Positions 25,643-36,025 of a DNA stretch of 64,000 bases are shown here, piece after piece. Each line of letters opens with the position of its first letter. Positions within the stretch are counted from its first letter, which is position 1. The stretch covers positions 62,001 through 126,000 of the forward strand of contig NCCZ01000015.1 of the NCBI GenBank assembly GCA_002279935.1, given 5' to 3'. Origin of the DNA: Hyphomicrobium sp. 12-62-95 (GTDB lineage: Bacteria; Pseudomonadota; Alphaproteobacteria; Rhizobiales; Hyphomicrobiaceae). The notes below the pieces were generated by a model that ran no database searches, was not told the DNA's origin, and saw nothing but the letters and a program-made list of their open reading frames with translations. The position numbers were made by a program, and so were the translations under genes.

Positions 25643-25699
25643 AGTCTGGTAAGAACCGGCGCAAGCGGCTCCCCTCACCCGGCGCGTCGAACAGCGCCA

Positions 25700-26632
25700 C
25701 TAAAAGACATACTTCGAATTGCAGAACTCGCACGTCACCGAGATGCTGCCGTCGGGTTCGCGCAAGCCGTCCAGATCCTCGTCCGGAAACCGCGTCAGAA
25801 ACATCTGTACCCGCTCGCGCGAGCAGCGGCAGGTGGCATCCAGCGGCTGACCTTTGAACACGCGCACGTCTTCTTCGTTGAACAACCGGAACAGCAGCCG
25901 CTCCGCCGACAACGTCGGATCGATCAACTCGTGATCCTCCACGCTCGCAGCTAAGATGCGCGCCCGCTGCCAGTTCTCCTGCTCCGGCGGCGCGGAGGGA
26001 CTGTCGTTGTCCTCAACTTGCGCCGTCGGATGCTGAATCAAAAGCCCGCCCGCGCGCCAGTGCCAGCCGTCGCCGCCCTGCACGCGATGCCGCGCCACCG
26101 CAAGGCGTACGTAACTCGGCAACTGCTCCGACTGCCGGAAGTAGGTGAGCGCCGCCGCCTGAAGGCTCTGCCCGTCGAGCGCGACGATGCCTTGGTAGCG
26201 ATCATCCTCGCCGACGCGTTCCAGCGTCATCGCCATGTGCCCGCTGCCGATCAGATCGCCCTGCTTCGGACGCGGGCCCTTCGCCGCAATGGCCTCCGCG
26301 TCGAAACTGGCGTAGCCGCGCAACCGCCCGGGCGCCTCATAGTCGGCCAGCAGAAACCGGATCGGCCCATCGGTGCGCGTTTGAAAGCCAAGCCGCCCGC
26401 CGGGCTTCAGCGGCTGCCCGAGCATCGCCGTCAGCGCCAAAGCCTGACCCAGCGCCTCGCTGACGGCTTCCGGATAGTCGTGCCGCGACAGGATCGTATC
26501 GACCACGCCGCCCATGCGCACGACGCGCCCGCGAATGCCCGACTTGTCGGTCGAGAACGGCAGCACGAGATCGTCCGCGCCCTGGACCTGAAGTCCGGGG
26601 CTCTTGCCGCTGCGCGTCTCGGAACCTGCCAT
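25700..26632 (-). CDS. hslO: Redox-regulated chaperone Hsp33
   Basis: A 310-residue cytosolic chaperone activated by oxidation. The N-terminal domain is seen in FSTDKSGIRGRVVRMGGVVDTIL and GRLGFQTRTDGPI. The C-terminal redox switch has the CxC pair (CRC) and the CxxC pair (CEFC) separated by about 30 residues, which coordinate zinc in the reduced state. It follows argF by 12 bp in a leftward argD-argF-hslO operon, an order seen widely in Hyphomicrobiales. Confidence 0.93.
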   Translation of the reverse strand: MAGSETRSGKSPGLQVQGADDLVLPFSTDKSGIRGRVVRMGGVVDTILSRHDYPEAVSEALGQALALTAMLGQPLKPGGRLGFQTRTDGPIRFLLADYEAPGRLRGYASFDAEAIAAKGPRPKQGDLIGSGHMAMTLERVGEDDRYQGIVALDGQSLQAAALTYFRQSEQLPSYVRLAVARHRVQGGDGWHWRAGGLLIQHPTAQVEDNDSPSAPPEQENWQRARILAASVEDHELIDPTLSAERLLFRLFNEEDVRVFKGQPLDATCRCSRERVQMFLTRFPDEDLDGLREPDGSISVTCEFCNSKYVF

Positions 26633-26644
26633 ATCGCTCGAAAC

Positions 26645-27580
26645 TCAATCCACGCCGAAACACCAAGCGAGCACGCCCTTTTGCGCGTGCAGCCGGTTCT
26701 CGGCCTCGTCAAAGATCACCGACTGCGGACCTTCCAGAACGCTCTCGCTCACCTCATGTCCGCGATAGGCCGGAAGGCAGTGCATGAAGATCGCATCCTT
26801 CGCAGCCTTCGCCATCAAGGCGTCGGTGACAGCATAAGGCCGCAGGATCTGCTTGCGCCGCGTCGCATCCTTGTCACCCATCGACACCCACGTGTCGGTG
26901 ACGACGCAATCGGCCCCCTTCACCGCCTTAACCGGATCGATGCCAACCGAGATGTCCGCCTTCTCTTTCTTCGCCCAATCGAGATACGGCTTCGACGGCA
27001 TCAATTCCTCGGGGCAAGCGAGCCGGAGATTGAACCCAAAGCGTGCCGCCGCATGCATCCACGACACCGCGACGTTGTTGCCGTCGCCGACCCACGCCAC
27101 CGTCCGCCCCTTGATTGGCCCCAGGTGCTCTTCGAACGTCATGATGTCGGCCATGATCTGGCAGGGATGCGTGCGATCGGTGAGCCCGTTGATCACCGGG
27201 ATCGTCGCGTGCTCGGCGAGTTCGAGAACTGTGTCATGGCTGTTGGCGCGGATCATGATGGCATCGCCGTAGCGCGACAGAACGCGTGCCGTGTCCGCGA
27301 TGCTCTCCCCGCGTCCCAGCTGCAGATCCGTATGATTAAGCGCCAACGTCGTCCCACCGAGCTGCCGCATGGCGATATCGAACGACACGCGTGTGCGCGT
27401 CGACGGCTTCTCGAAAATGAGGATCAGGACTTTCTCGTCGATCCCCTTCGGCCGCATCTTCGGCGGCACCTTGCGCCCGGCTTTCTTCATGTCGTGCGCA
27501 TTGTCGATCATCCGCCGCAGCGTCTTGGAATCGAGCCGGTCAATATCGAGAAAATGTCTAACGGCGTTGGCCTTGGCCAT
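26645..27580 (-). CDS. argF: Ornithine carbamoyltransferase, anabolic
   Basis: 311 residues. It makes citrulline from ornithine and carbamoyl phosphate in arginine synthesis. Signature motifs are STRTRVSFD (carbamoyl-phosphate site), [27 protein letters not shown] (ornithine SMG loop) and HCLPAYRG near the C-terminus. Length and motifs match the catalytic anabolic enzyme. argD lies 31 bp upstream and hslO 12 bp downstream on the same strand. Confidence 0.95.
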   Translation of the reverse strand: MAKANAVRHFLDIDRLDSKTLRRMIDNAHDMKKAGRKVPPKMRPKGIDEKVLILIFEKPSTRTRVSFDIAMRQLGGTTLALNHTDLQLGRGESIADTARVLSRYGDAIMIRANSHDTVLELAEHATIPVINGLTDRTHPCQIMADIMTFEEHLGPIKGRTVAWVGDGNNVAVSWMHAAARFGFNLRLACPEELMPSKPYLDWAKKEKADISVGIDPVKAVKGADCVVTDTWVSMGDKDATRRKQILRPYAVTDALMAKAAKDAIFMHCLPAYRGHEVSESVLEGPQSVIFDEAENRLHAQKGVLAWCFGVD

Positions 27581-27611
27581 TGTCGATGGGCCTTATGGGT
27601 TGGAAAGGATG

Positions 27612-28847
27612 TTAGGATTTGGCGGAAAGATGCGCGAACGCGCGGCGCAGACGGGCAAGCCCCTCGGCGATGTCGGCGTCCGATACGTTCAGCGGCGGCA
27701 AAATGCGCAAGACGTTTTCGCCCGCACCGACAGCCAGCAGTTTCTCGCCGATGACGGCTTTGACGACATCAGCGACAGGCGGCGCGAGCTTCACGCCCGC
27801 CAAGAGCCCCTTGCCGCGCACCTCGAGGACGATGCCGGGAAACTCATCCTTCAACTGCGCCAGCCCTTGTGCCAGCCGGTTGGCCCGCGCGATCACCGTA
27901 TCGAGAAATCCAGGCTCCAGCACGGCGTCAAGCACCGCGGCACCCACCGCCGTCGCCAGCGGATTACCGCCGAACGTCGACCCGTGCGTGCCGGGAGTCA
28001 TGCCCTTAGCCGCCTCCGCCGTCGCCAGAAATGCGCCGACCGGAAACCCGCCGCCAATCCCCTTTGCGATCGCCATGATATCGGGCGTGATCCCGGACCA
28101 CTCATGCGCGAATAGCTTGCCCGTGCGCCCAACGCCGCTCTGCACTTCGTCCATGATGAGCAAGAGCCCGTGCTCGTCGCACAGCGCCCGCAACGCCTGC
28201 AGGAAGCCATCAGGCGCTGTCCTGACACCGCCTTCGCCCTGCACCGGCTCGACCATGATCGCCGCCGTATCGTCCGAGATCATGTCCTGCACGGCATCGA
28301 GATCGCCGAACGGCACCTGATCGAATCCGCCCGCCGGCTCGCCGAACCCTTCCAGGTATTTCGGATTGCCGCCCGCCGCGATCGTCGCCAGCGTCCGCCC
28401 GTGGAACGCGCCCTCGAACGTGATGATGCGCCACCGCTCGGGCTGGCCATTGACGAAATGATACCGCCGCGCGGTCTTGATCGCGCCTTCGCACGCTTCC
28501 GCGCCCGAATTGCAAAAGAACACCTTGTCCGCGAATGTTACCTCAACGAGGCGTTCGGCGAGCCTTTCCTGCCCCGCGACGCGGTACAGGTTCGACGTAT
28601 GCCAGAGCCGGCCGGCCTGCTCGGTCAGCGCCGCCACAAGCTTAGGGTGCGCATGTCCGAGCGCATTGACCGCCACGCCCGATGCGAAGTCGAGATAAGC
28701 CTCCCCGCCCTCCGTATAGAGCCAGGACCCTTCACCGCGCGCAAAGACGAGGTTCTGCCGGGCATACGTCCCCATCACGGCCGCGGAGGGACCCCCTCCG
28801 CCCGTTTCCGTCCGGACCGGCATTGGAGCCACGCGCGGCTCGGCCAT
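27612..28847 (-). CDS. argD: Acetylornithine aminotransferase
   Basis: A 411-residue PLP enzyme converting N-acetylglutamate semialdehyde to N-acetylornithine (often also acting in lysine synthesis). Motifs are [15 protein letters not shown] near 50, [37 protein letters not shown] (cofactor Asp) and [16 protein letters not shown], where the Lys holds PLP. The N-terminus is extended by about 20 residues ([19 protein letters not shown]). GAAGGGGAA precedes the ATG. The 5' region holds a hairpin with a U run very close to the start. Confidence 0.94.
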   Translation of the reverse strand: MAEPRVAPMPVRTETGGGGPSAAVMGTYARQNLVFARGEGSWLYTEGGEAYLDFASGVAVNALGHAHPKLVAALTEQAGRLWHTSNLYRVAGQERLAERLVEVTFADKVFFCNSGAEACEGAIKTARRYHFVNGQPERWRIITFEGAFHGRTLATIAAGGNPKYLEGFGEPAGGFDQVPFGDLDAVQDMISDDTAAIMVEPVQGEGGVRTAPDGFLQALRALCDEHGLLLIMDEVQSGVGRTGKLFAHEWSGITPDIMAIAKGIGGGFPVGAFLATAEAAKGMTPGTHGSTFGGNPLATAVGAAVLDAVLEPGFLDTVIARANRLAQGLAQLKDEFPGIVLEVRGKGLLAGVKLAPPVADVVKAVIGEKLLAVGAGENVLRILPPLNVSDADIAEGLARLRRAFAHLSAKS

Positions 28848-28864
28848 CGCGGTTCCCCTTCACC

Positions 28865-28938
28865 CAAAAAATCAAAAAGGCCGCCAGTACCGGCGGCCGA
28901 GTGACAAAATTCGTACGCGGGCGGGCCCCGGCTGTCAA
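28865..28938 (-). promoter_or_regulatory. argD promoter with promoter-proximal terminator-like hairpin
   Basis: On the minus strand TTGACA (28938-28933) is followed after exactly 17 bp by TACGAA (28915-28910), a good sigma70 pair with start near 28903. Immediately downstream lies a stem GGCCGCC / GGCGGCC (28898-28879) followed by TTTTTGATTTTTT, i.e. an intrinsic-terminator shape only about 20 nt before the argD ATG. It could attenuate argD-argF-hslO. Regulation is inference. Confidence 0.6.
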
Positions 28939-29397
28939 CGCGCCACACCCGGGAGTGATTCGACTTTTTCATCTGTGTTTTCCGGGGATGGCAACATTCA
29001 AAGCCCGGGATTCGGCCGTTCCACGAATCGGTGTGTTGCCGCCACGCCACTTGTCCAAGTCAACGCCCGTCTTGCGAACGGCCTCACCTTGTAGACGGGA
29101 ATCTACTCGTAGTACCTTCCTCCTGTCCGGCCACGACATGTCGCGCGTAATGCGACGCCTTTTGTAAGTTTCGTGCCCGTCACGCGTAAACGAGGCAGAG
29201 TTGTAAACGCCTCCTTTTTGTTCGCGTCACCAGTTCAAGCGTCTTTCCGTCAAGCGTTCTTTCGCGGTCATCGCCTGTCGTTGGCGTCCCCCGTTGCGCA
29301 CATTCGTGCGTCCCGGTTGCGGCTCCCGTTCAGGTCAGACCCGTCATCGCCGGCGCGCGCCCTTAAGGGCCGCGGCGCGGCCAGGGAGTAATATACT
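28939..29397. other. Intergenic region upstream of gcrA
   Basis: About 460 bp with no credible protein gene. It must hold the gcrA promoter and leader. A weak hairpin with a T run (GAGGC 29192-29196 / GCCTC 29209-29213, then CTTTTT) could end a short leader or small RNA on the plus strand; not supported further. Confidence 0.4.
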
Positions 29398-29412
29398 ATG
29401 GAGCTTCAAGCT

Positions 29413-29982
29413 ATGAGCTGGAACGATGATCGCGTCGAACAGCTGAAGAAGCTATGGTCTGAAGGGCTGAGCGCCAGCCAGATTGCCAGCCGTCTCGGCG
29501 GCGTCACCCGCAACGCGGTGATTGGCAAGGTGCATCGCCTCGGACTGTCGGGCCGCGCCACCACCTCGCGCATGAAATCGCACCGTCCGCGCCCGCGTCC
29601 GGCCGCCAACCTGCCCGGCAACAAGCGCATGATGCCGAAGGGCAATCGCTTCCCCGCAGCGCCCAACTCGCCGCTGCAGATGATCTATCAGGCCGAACCT
29701 TTCATGCCCTCGGCCGAAGAACTCGATATCCCGATGGCCGAGCGCAAGACCATCCAGACCCTGCAGGAGTGCCACTGCCGTTGGCCGATCGGCGATCCGC
29801 AGATGGCCGACTTCCACTTCTGCGGCAAGCAGAAGGCAGCCGGTCTGCCCTATTGCGAGTTCCACGCCCGCCGCGCCTTCCAGCCACCGCAGGCCCGCCG
29901 TCGCGAACGCGACGTCTCCGAGCCGATGATCCCGGCCATCGCCACCATGCCGGCAGCCGGCAAGGAAACCGTCGACGGCTGA
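29413..29982 (+). CDS. gcrA: GcrA cell-cycle transcriptional regulator
   Basis: A 189-residue regulator from the ATG at 29413. The family starts MSWxDxRVExLKKLWxEGLSASQIA, exactly as here, and GGAG lies 9 nt upstream. An alternative ATG at 29398 adds five residues and also has a GGGAG site. The N-terminal helix-turn-helix (1-45) binds GANTC-methylated promoters. The C-terminal part (ECHCRWPIGDPQ, FCGKQKAAGLPYCEFHARRAF) contacts the sigma70-RNA polymerase holoenzyme. GcrA works with the CcrM methylase to time cell-cycle genes in alphaproteobacteria. It is monocistronic, followed by a strong terminator. Confidence 0.95.
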   Translation: MSWNDDRVEQLKKLWSEGLSASQIASRLGGVTRNAVIGKVHRLGLSGRATTSRMKSHRPRPRPAANLPGNKRMMPKGNRFPAAPNSPLQMIYQAEPFMPSAEELDIPMAERKTIQTLQECHCRWPIGDPQMADFHFCGKQKAAGLPYCEFHARRAFQPPQARRRERDVSEPMIPAIATMPAAGKETVDG

Positions 29983-30028
29983 TCACACGACATTTGAATT
30001 GCCGGAGCCTAGCGCCGGCAGAGGGGGG

Positions 30029-30074
30029 AGAAGACCGGACGCGCCGGGGGGCGCGCTCCGGTCTTCTCTTTTTT
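30029..30074 (+). terminator. Rho-independent terminator of gcrA
   Basis: AGAAGACCGGA (30029-30039) pairs with TCCGGTCTTCT (30057-30067), with an inner GCGC/GCGC stem, then CTTTTTT. The rest of the 300-bp gap to the next gene shows no other feature beyond the expected promoter. Confidence 0.9.
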
Positions 30075-30283
30075 GTGCCCCATTCACCGTTTTCAATGAA
30101 CTTATCGGCCGTCCGATATGCTCATAAAGGTTTGTTAACCATTCAACGGCTGTAACTATGGGAACAGCGCGGGTTTCCCACCACGTCTAGTTATGGAATA
30201 ATTCACGAGCGGATGGGGGCCGACGTGAAATGCGCGCGCCCGGCACTGTGCAGGCGGCGTTTTCTCGAAACGTGAGGTTTGCC

Positions 30284-31225
30284 ATGCCTGCGCATCGTCC
30301 CATTCTCACCTTGTCCGCCATCACCGGCATCGTGCTCTTGTCCGCCACCGCTGCACAGGCCGCCGATCCAACTGGCGTTTGGATGAACGACACCGGCCGC
30401 GGCGCCATCGAAATCAAGAACTGCGGCGGCGGTCTCTGCGGCCACGTTGTGTGGGTCAAGGATACGACCGACACCAAGGGCTGTGGCCGCCAGATCATTG
30501 GCAACGCCGCCAAGGTCGGCGCGAATGTCTGGGACAATGGCTGGATCTATAATCCCGACAAGAAGAAAAAGTACGACGTGGAATTGAAGCCGCTTTCCAA
30601 CGGCACGCTTCAGGTCACCGGCTATGCCGGTTCCAAGATCTTCTCCAAAACGATGATCTGGAAGCGCGCGCCGGCCAATCTGGTCCGCTGCGGTTCGGAA
30701 CAGACCGTCGCGAAGGTTGACCCCAAGATCAAACCAGACACGGCCAAAGCTGAACCGAAGGCAAAGCCGGAGTCTGTGGCCAAGTCCGAGGCGAAGACCG
30801 CTGCCAAGAAAGACGTGGCCGTTGTAAAGCCCGAAACCAAGATCGTCCCGCCAGCCCCCAAGCCCGCCGAGCGTCCGGCCAAGAAACCTGCGCATACGGC
30901 GCCTGAAACCCCCGTCGAAGTTGCGCGCGCAGAACCAGCGCCTGCTCCCGCCGCGAAATCAGAGCCGGCGTCTGAGACCGCACCCGCAACCGAAGAGGCC
31001 CCGCAGGTTCATGCGCTCCCAGGCGTTGAAGATGAGAAAGACGCGCCCGTCGTCGTCGCCGCTGATGAAGAAGAAGCAGACGAACCCGGCATCGACATGG
31101 GCAACATCGCCAAGCGTCTCGCCGAACTCGAACGCGAAACTGGCTACGGCCTGAAGCGGTCCGGCAACGGCAACTGCCGCCTCAAAGTCCCCTACGCGAC
31201 GGTGAACTTCCCCTGCCGCGATTGA
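30284..31225 (+). CDS. Secreted DUF2147-domain protein with Lys/Pro/Ala/Glu-rich tail
   Basis: 313 residues from the ATG at 30284 (GAGG 7 nt upstream); a longer frame from 30230 would bury the signal peptide. Residues 1-26 are a Sec signal ending AQA. Residues 28-130 are a DUF2147 lipocalin-like domain (DPTGVWMNDTGRGAIEIKNCGGGLCGHVVWVKD ... YAGSKIFSKTMIWKR). Residues about 150-270 are a low-complexity charged segment (repeats of KPE/AKxE type). The last 30 residues have a conserved-looking Cys pair (GNCRLKVPYATVNFPC). Function is unknown; it is probably periplasmic, perhaps bridging to the envelope through the disordered segment. Confidence 0.8.
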   Translation: MPAHRPILTLSAITGIVLLSATAAQAADPTGVWMNDTGRGAIEIKNCGGGLCGHVVWVKDTTDTKGCGRQIIGNAAKVGANVWDNGWIYNPDKKKKYDVELKPLSNGTLQVTGYAGSKIFSKTMIWKRAPANLVRCGSEQTVAKVDPKIKPDTAKAEPKAKPESVAKSEAKTAAKKDVAVVKPETKIVPPAPKPAERPAKKPAHTAPETPVEVARAEPAPAPAAKSEPASETAPATEEAPQVHALPGVEDEKDAPVVVAADEEEADEPGIDMGNIAKRLAELERETGYGLKRSGNGNCRLKVPYATVNFPCRD

Positions 31226-31263
31226 TCGGATTTAAGAAGGTGCCAGGCACCGCCTCGGCAAAT

Positions 31264-32865
31264 TCAAGGCGTGATAACTCCCGCTTGCCCCAACGCCAGC
31301 ACGGCGAGCGCAATCGCCGCCACCCAGAGCGCCGCCGTGCGCCAGCGCCCGTGACGGCTCTGCTTCGCAGCCAGCCGCTCGATCGTCGCATCGTCGAGGC
31401 GCACGCCGCGTTCGGCCATAGCTCCCAGCGCGCCAAACGCCCGCTCCGCGCTCGCCAGAACCACCGGCAGATCGCCCGCGAGCTTCGCCAACATGGTCGC
31501 GCCATCGCCCGCATCGCGCAGACGCCCCATCACGCTCAAATTTTTCTCGATCCACTCTTTCGCAATCGGCTCCGCCGCCACCCACATATTGAGCGACGGA
31601 TTGAGCCCCCGCGCCACACCTTCCACGATCACCATGCTCTTTTGCAAAAGGATAAGTTCCGGCCGCGTCTCCATATCGAACACATCGGTATAGGCGAACA
31701 GCTGCCCGAGCAGGTCCGCCATCGAGATTTCCGACGCCGTCTTGCCGTGGATCGGCTCACCAATGGCCCGCAGCGCCTGCGCGAACACCTCGACGGGATG
31801 ATGCGGCGGCACATAGCCCGCCCAGAAATGCACCTCAGCGGCCCGCGTGTAATCGCGCGTGATCAACCCATGCAGAATTTCGGCCAAGAAACGCCGCTCG
31901 CGCATGCCGAGCCGGCCCATGATTCCGAAATCGACCGCGACGACGACTCCCGCCTTGTCGACGAACAGGTTCCCCTGATGCATATCGGCATGGAAGAACC
32001 CATCGCGCATCGCATGCGTCAGGAACGAGCGGATCACCGTCATCCCCAGCTGATCGACGTCGTAACCAGCCGCCTTCAGCGCCGCCTTGTCGCCAATCGG
32101 AATGCCGTCGATCCACTCGGTGACGAGCACGCGCTTCGATGTCCGCCGCCAGTCGACGCGCGGCACCCGGAAACCGTCCTCCGGTGAAAGGTTCTCCGCC
32201 ATCTCCGACATGGCAGCCGCTTCCAGCCGCAAGTCCATCTCGAGTTCGGTCGTGCGAGCAAGGTTCTCAACGATCGCCAACGGCCGCAGCCGCCGCGATG
32301 GCTCGTGCCACCGCTCGACAAGCCGCGCCGCGAAGAAATAACTGTCCAGATCGCGTTTGAAACGCTTCTCGATCCCCGGTCGCAGGATCTTCACGGCCAC
32401 AGTCCGGCGCTCGCCGTTGTCGATCACGACCGCCTTATGCACCTGCGCGATCGACGCCGCCGCCACAGGCGGCCCAAACTCCACGAAATGATCTTCGAGT
32501 TTGCCGCCGAGCGAAGACTCGATCGCCCGCCGCGCTTCGTCCATCCCGAACGGCGGCATCCGGTCTTGCAGTTGCGCCAGATCGCCCTGCAGCTCCGGCC
32601 CGATGATATCGCCGCGGGTCGCGAGGAACTGCCCGAGCTTGATGTACGACGGCCCGAGCGCGGCGAGGGCCGCCGAAATCCGCTTGTCGCGCGGCTTACC
32701 CCATTGGAACGGAGCCGCGAGCGCGCGCACCGGCAGCGTCGCGATCCGCGCCAGCTTGAACGGCAGCGGCTCCGGCCCATCCTTCGGCACGAACCGCACG
32801 CTATGGCTGGCCAGCACCACGCCGGCCTTGGCTAGTCGCAGCGTGTTGAGAATGGCTCCAGCCAT
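31264..32865 (-). CDS. ubiB: UbiB-family protein (ABC1/ADCK-like atypical kinase), ubiquinone biosynthesis accessory
   Basis: 533 residues from the ATG at 32865, chosen by family alignment; a longer frame reaches 33000, and no clear ribosome site is seen. The UbiB signatures are LGPSYIKLGQFLATRGDIIGPEL near residue 95, PVAAASIAQVHKA (modified P-loop), VAVKILRPGIEKRF (Lys) and FFHADMHQGNLFVD with VDFGIMGRL (catalytic/metal loop). One or two C-terminal membrane helices (TAALWVAAIALAVLALGQAGVI) anchor it. UbiB supports extraction or hydroxylation of coenzyme Q precursors at the membrane. Confidence 0.9.
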   Translation of the reverse strand: MAGAILNTLRLAKAGVVLASHSVRFVPKDGPEPLPFKLARIATLPVRALAAPFQWGKPRDKRISAALAALGPSYIKLGQFLATRGDIIGPELQGDLAQLQDRMPPFGMDEARRAIESSLGGKLEDHFVEFGPPVAAASIAQVHKAVVIDNGERRTVAVKILRPGIEKRFKRDLDSYFFAARLVERWHEPSRRLRPLAIVENLARTTELEMDLRLEAAAMSEMAENLSPEDGFRVPRVDWRRTSKRVLVTEWIDGIPIGDKAALKAAGYDVDQLGMTVIRSFLTHAMRDGFFHADMHQGNLFVDKAGVVVAVDFGIMGRLGMRERRFLAEILHGLITRDYTRAAEVHFWAGYVPPHHPVEVFAQALRAIGEPIHGKTASEISMADLLGQLFAYTDVFDMETRPELILLQKSMVIVEGVARGLNPSLNMWVAAEPIAKEWIEKNLSVMGRLRDAGDGATMLAKLAGDLPVVLASAERAFGALGAMAERGVRLDDATIERLAAKQSRHGRWRTAALWVAAIALAVLALGQAGVITP

Positions 32866-33069
32866 AGGGGGAAGGGACCGCTTGAAAGGAATGGGCTCGC
32901 GGCGCACAGCGCGCCGCGCCCCGCACATTGCCGCGTCGGACCTTAAGGTCAAGCAAAGCCGCCTTAACCGGTTAGAAATGTTGCGCCGGTTGCAGCTCAC
33001 ACCAGGACCGCGATCGCTTTGGACCCTATCAGTCCAAAGCGTGAATCGCTGGTCCCAATATTGACGACA

Positions 33070-33101
33070 GCGCGGCTTCGGTGCATTCGCAAAAGCCGCG
33101 C
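33070..33101 (-). terminator. Hairpin just after yejF stop, possible terminator
   Basis: GCGCGGCTT (33070-33078) pairs with AAGCCGCGC (33093-33101), 1 bp beyond the stop codon of the leftward ABC ATPase gene. No U run follows, so it may act only with Rho or as an RNA stabiliser. Confidence 0.4.
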
Positions 33102-33102
33102 G

Positions 33103-34782
33103 TTAAACGGCCGTCGCGCCCCGGTTGACGACCTTGAGGTCAAAGGCCGCCGCCAGCAGCGCCTTCGTGTAATCCTCCTTGGGCGCGGCAAAGATCTCCT
33201 CCGCCGTCCCGGTCTCGACCACCTTCCCGTTGCGCATCACGATCACTTCGTTGCACAGCGCGCGCACGACCTTCAGATCGTGACTGATGAAGAGGTAACC
33301 GAGCCCCCGCTTCTTCTGCAGCTCGCGCAACAGATCGACAATCTGCGCCTGCACACTCTGATCGAGCGCGCTCGTGGGCTCATCGAGCATGATGAACTTC
33401 GGCTCCAGCACCGTCGCGCGCGCAATCGCGATCCGCTGCCGCTGCCCGCCGGAAAACTCGTGCGGATACCGGTCGAGCGACTCCGGATCGAGCCCGACTT
33501 CTTTCAGCGACTGCCGCACGCGCTCCCGGCGCTGCTCGAATGTCAATTCGGGGCTAAGGATTTGGAGCCCTTCCTCGATGATCTGTGAAATGGACAACCG
33601 CGGCGACAGCGACCCATACGGATCCTGAAACACGATCTGCATCTCTTTGCGCAGCGGCCGCATCTCCTTCGAGCCGAGACCGTCAATCCGCCGCCCGCAA
33701 TAAACGATCGGCCCTTCCGAAGAAATCAACCGCAGCAGCGCCAGCCCCAGCGTCGTCTTACCAGAACCGGATTCGCCAACCACGCCCAGCGTATCGCCCT
33801 CACGCAGTTTCAGCGACACGCCGTCCACCGCCTTGATGTGATCGACCGTCTTGCGCAGCAGCCCGCGCTTGATCGGAAACCAAACCTTGAGATTGTCTGT
33901 CTCGACGAGCACCGGCGAATTCTCTGGCGCCGGCGATGCGCGGCCCTTCGGCTCGCTTTCGATCAGATGCTTCGTGTAGGGGTGCTTCGGCTCAACGAAC
34001 ACCGCCTCCGTCGCACCTTCCTCCACGATTTCGCCATGCCGCATGACATAAACGCGATCCGACATTCGCCGCACGATCCCCAGATCGTGCGTGATCAGCA
34101 GCATCGATAACCCGAACTCGCTTTTGAGATCGGCCAGAAGTTCGAGAATTTGCGCCTGAATGGTCACGTCCAGCGCCGTCGTCGGTTCGTCCGCAATGAG
34201 CAAATCCGGCTCATTCGCCAGTGCCATCGCAATCATCACGCGCTGCCGCTGCCCGCCCGACAATTGATGCGGATAATCGGCGAGCCGCGACTCCGGGTCG
34301 CGAATGCCCACTTTGCGCAACAGTTCGACAACCCGCGTCCGCACCGCCCCGTCGTCCAGCCCGCGGTGCACCCGCAGGACTTCGCCGACCTGCTTTTCGA
34401 TGGAGTGTAGCGGATTAAGCGACGTCATCGGCTCCTGGAAAATGATGGAGATGCGATTGCCGCGCACCTTTTGCATCTCCCGCTCGTCCGCCTTGAGCAA
34501 ATCCCGTCCCTCAAACAGGATTTCTCCGCCAGGATGCGAGGCCGCCGGATAAGGCAACAGCCGCATGATCGACAGCGCCGACACGCTTTTGCCCGAACCG
34601 GATTCGCCAACGAGCGCCACCGTCTCGCCCTGGCCGATGTGAAAGCTCGCCCCCTTCACCGCCAGCGAATCCGTCGTCCCCGACCGGAACGCCACCTTCA
34701 ACCCGCGCACGTCGATGAGGGTCTGCCGCGCACCATTGGGCGCGGGCGCCTTTGCCAGGGTTGTTGTGTCCGCTTTGGTCAT
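33103..34782 (-). CDS. yejF: Peptide ABC transporter ATPase with two nucleotide-binding domains (YejF-like)
   Basis: 559 residues. Two ABC domains each carry Walker [17 protein letters not shown], then LSGGQRQRV and FSGGQRQRI signatures, and DEPTTALD / DEPTSALD Walker B segments. Oligopeptide-type C-terminal extensions ([18 protein letters not shown]) follow each domain. It powers the YejABEF-type importer of peptides. The start at 34782 is set by GAGGAG 6 nt upstream; ATG 34788 directly abuts that site and 34845 overlaps yejE. It is the last gene of the leftward operon. Confidence 0.92.
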   Translation of the reverse strand: MTKADTTTLAKAPAPNGARQTLIDVRGLKVAFRSGTTDSLAVKGASFHIGQGETVALVGESGSGKSVSALSIMRLLPYPAASHPGGEILFEGRDLLKADEREMQKVRGNRISIIFQEPMTSLNPLHSIEKQVGEVLRVHRGLDDGAVRTRVVELLRKVGIRDPESRLADYPHQLSGGQRQRVMIAMALANEPDLLIADEPTTALDVTIQAQILELLADLKSEFGLSMLLITHDLGIVRRMSDRVYVMRHGEIVEEGATEAVFVEPKHPYTKHLIESEPKGRASPAPENSPVLVETDNLKVWFPIKRGLLRKTVDHIKAVDGVSLKLREGDTLGVVGESGSGKTTLGLALLRLISSEGPIVYCGRRIDGLGSKEMRPLRKEMQIVFQDPYGSLSPRLSISQIIEEGLQILSPELTFEQRRERVRQSLKEVGLDPESLDRYPHEFSGGQRQRIAIARATVLEPKFIMLDEPTSALDQSVQAQIVDLLRELQKKRGLGYLFISHDLKVVRALCNEVIVMRNGKVVETGTAEEIFAAPKEDYTKALLAAAFDLKVVNRGATAV

Positions 34783-34792
34783 CACCATCTCC

Positions 34793-36022
34793 TCAGCGGA
34801 ACGTCTTCTTCGGGTCGAGGGCGTCGCGCACGGCCTCGCCGACAAAGATCAACAGCGACAGCAGTGTCGCAATCAGAATGAAGCCCGAAAGCCCCAGCCA
34901 CGGCGCATCAAGATATTTCTTGCCCTGCAAAAGCAGTTCACCCAGCGACGGCGACCCCGGCGGCAATCCAAGCCCGAGGAAGTCCAGCGCCGTCAACAGC
35001 GCCACCGAGCCCGAAAGCTTGAACGGCAGGAACGTCAACGTCGCCACCATCGCGTTCGGCAGCAGATGCTTCCACATGATCGTCGTGTCGGAGAGCCCAA
35101 GCGCACGCGCCGCGCGGATGTATTCAAAATTTCGCCCGCGCAAAAACTCCGCCCGCACGATGCCGACGAGCCCCGTCCACTGGAACGCCAGCAGCACAAT
35201 CAAAAGCGTCCAGAACCCCGGGATAAGCACCGATGAAATAATCAGCAGCACATAGAGCTCTGGAATCGACGACCAGATCTCCAGAAATCTCTGAAACACC
35301 AGATCGACCCGCCCGCCGAAATATCCCTGCACGGCGCCCGCCGCCACACCGATGATCGACGAGAGGATCGTCAGCAACAGCCCGAAGATCACCGACACGC
35401 GGAAACCGTAAATGATCCGCGCCATCACATCGCGGCCCTGATCGTCGAGCCCGAGCCAGTTCGTGTTGCCAAGCGCCTGATAGCGCGCCAACTGCTCCGG
35501 ATCAGCATCGCAGAGCTTCACGCTCGACGCCCACTGCGGCGGCGCTGGAAACCCGATCCCGCTCGGCATCTCGATGCCGTCTTTCGTCTCCGTGCACGAG
35601 CCGTTGGCCCTGGCGCGCGTCGGATAATCCTTGTTGATCGTGTCGTACGAGTAGGCGATCGGCGGCCAGATCGCCCAGCCGTTCTCCTCGATCTCCTTCA
35701 AGATCACCGGGTCGCGATAATCCGTGACGGCCAGGAACCCGCCGAACTTCTCTTCCGGATAATCGACGAAGACAGGCGCCATGATCTCGCCCTTGTAGCT
35801 CATCACGATCGGCCGGTCGTTGGCGATGAACTCCGCAAACAGCGACAGGATGAACAAAACGCCGAAGATCCACAGGCTCCAATACCCGCGCCGGTTCGCT
35901 TTGAAATTCTCCCAGCGCCGGCGATTCAAAGGCGACAGCTCTACCCCGCGCCAGAATTGCATCCGGCGCAGCAACGAAGGCTCAGCAGTTTTGGCGGCGA
36001 CGGGCGTCGTGACGGACGTCAT
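34793..36022 (-). CDS. yejE: Peptide ABC transporter permease, YejE-like
   Basis: 409 residues. The N-terminal region (LSPLNRRRWENFKANRRGYWSLWIF) and the long periplasmic loop (about 70-175, with YDTINKDYPTRARANGSC) mark the YejE branch, which is longer than ordinary OppC (about 300 residues). The C-terminal two thirds is a binding-protein-dependent transport domain with the EAA-type loop RAARALGLSDTTIMWKHLLPNA. It lies 3 bp after yejB and 10 bp before yejF. Confidence 0.92.
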   Translation of the reverse strand: MTSVTTPVAAKTAEPSLLRRMQFWRGVELSPLNRRRWENFKANRRGYWSLWIFGVLFILSLFAEFIANDRPIVMSYKGEIMAPVFVDYPEEKFGGFLAVTDYRDPVILKEIEENGWAIWPPIAYSYDTINKDYPTRARANGSCTETKDGIEMPSGIGFPAPPQWASSVKLCDADPEQLARYQALGNTNWLGLDDQGRDVMARIIYGFRVSVIFGLLLTILSSIIGVAAGAVQGYFGGRVDLVFQRFLEIWSSIPELYVLLIISSVLIPGFWTLLIVLLAFQWTGLVGIVRAEFLRGRNFEYIRAARALGLSDTTIMWKHLLPNAMVATLTFLPFKLSGSVALLTALDFLGLGLPPGSPSLGELLLQGKKYLDAPWLGLSGFILIATLLSLLIFVGEAVRDALDPKKTFR

Positions 36023-36025
36023 GCG

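Noticed and set aside
26018..27754. 578-codon plus-strand frame across hslO and argF
   Set aside because: It spans two well-identified genes on the opposite strand and has no motif of its own.
33070..33101. Treating the hairpin after yejF as a firm intrinsic terminator
   Set aside because: There is no U run, so it is listed with low confidence only.
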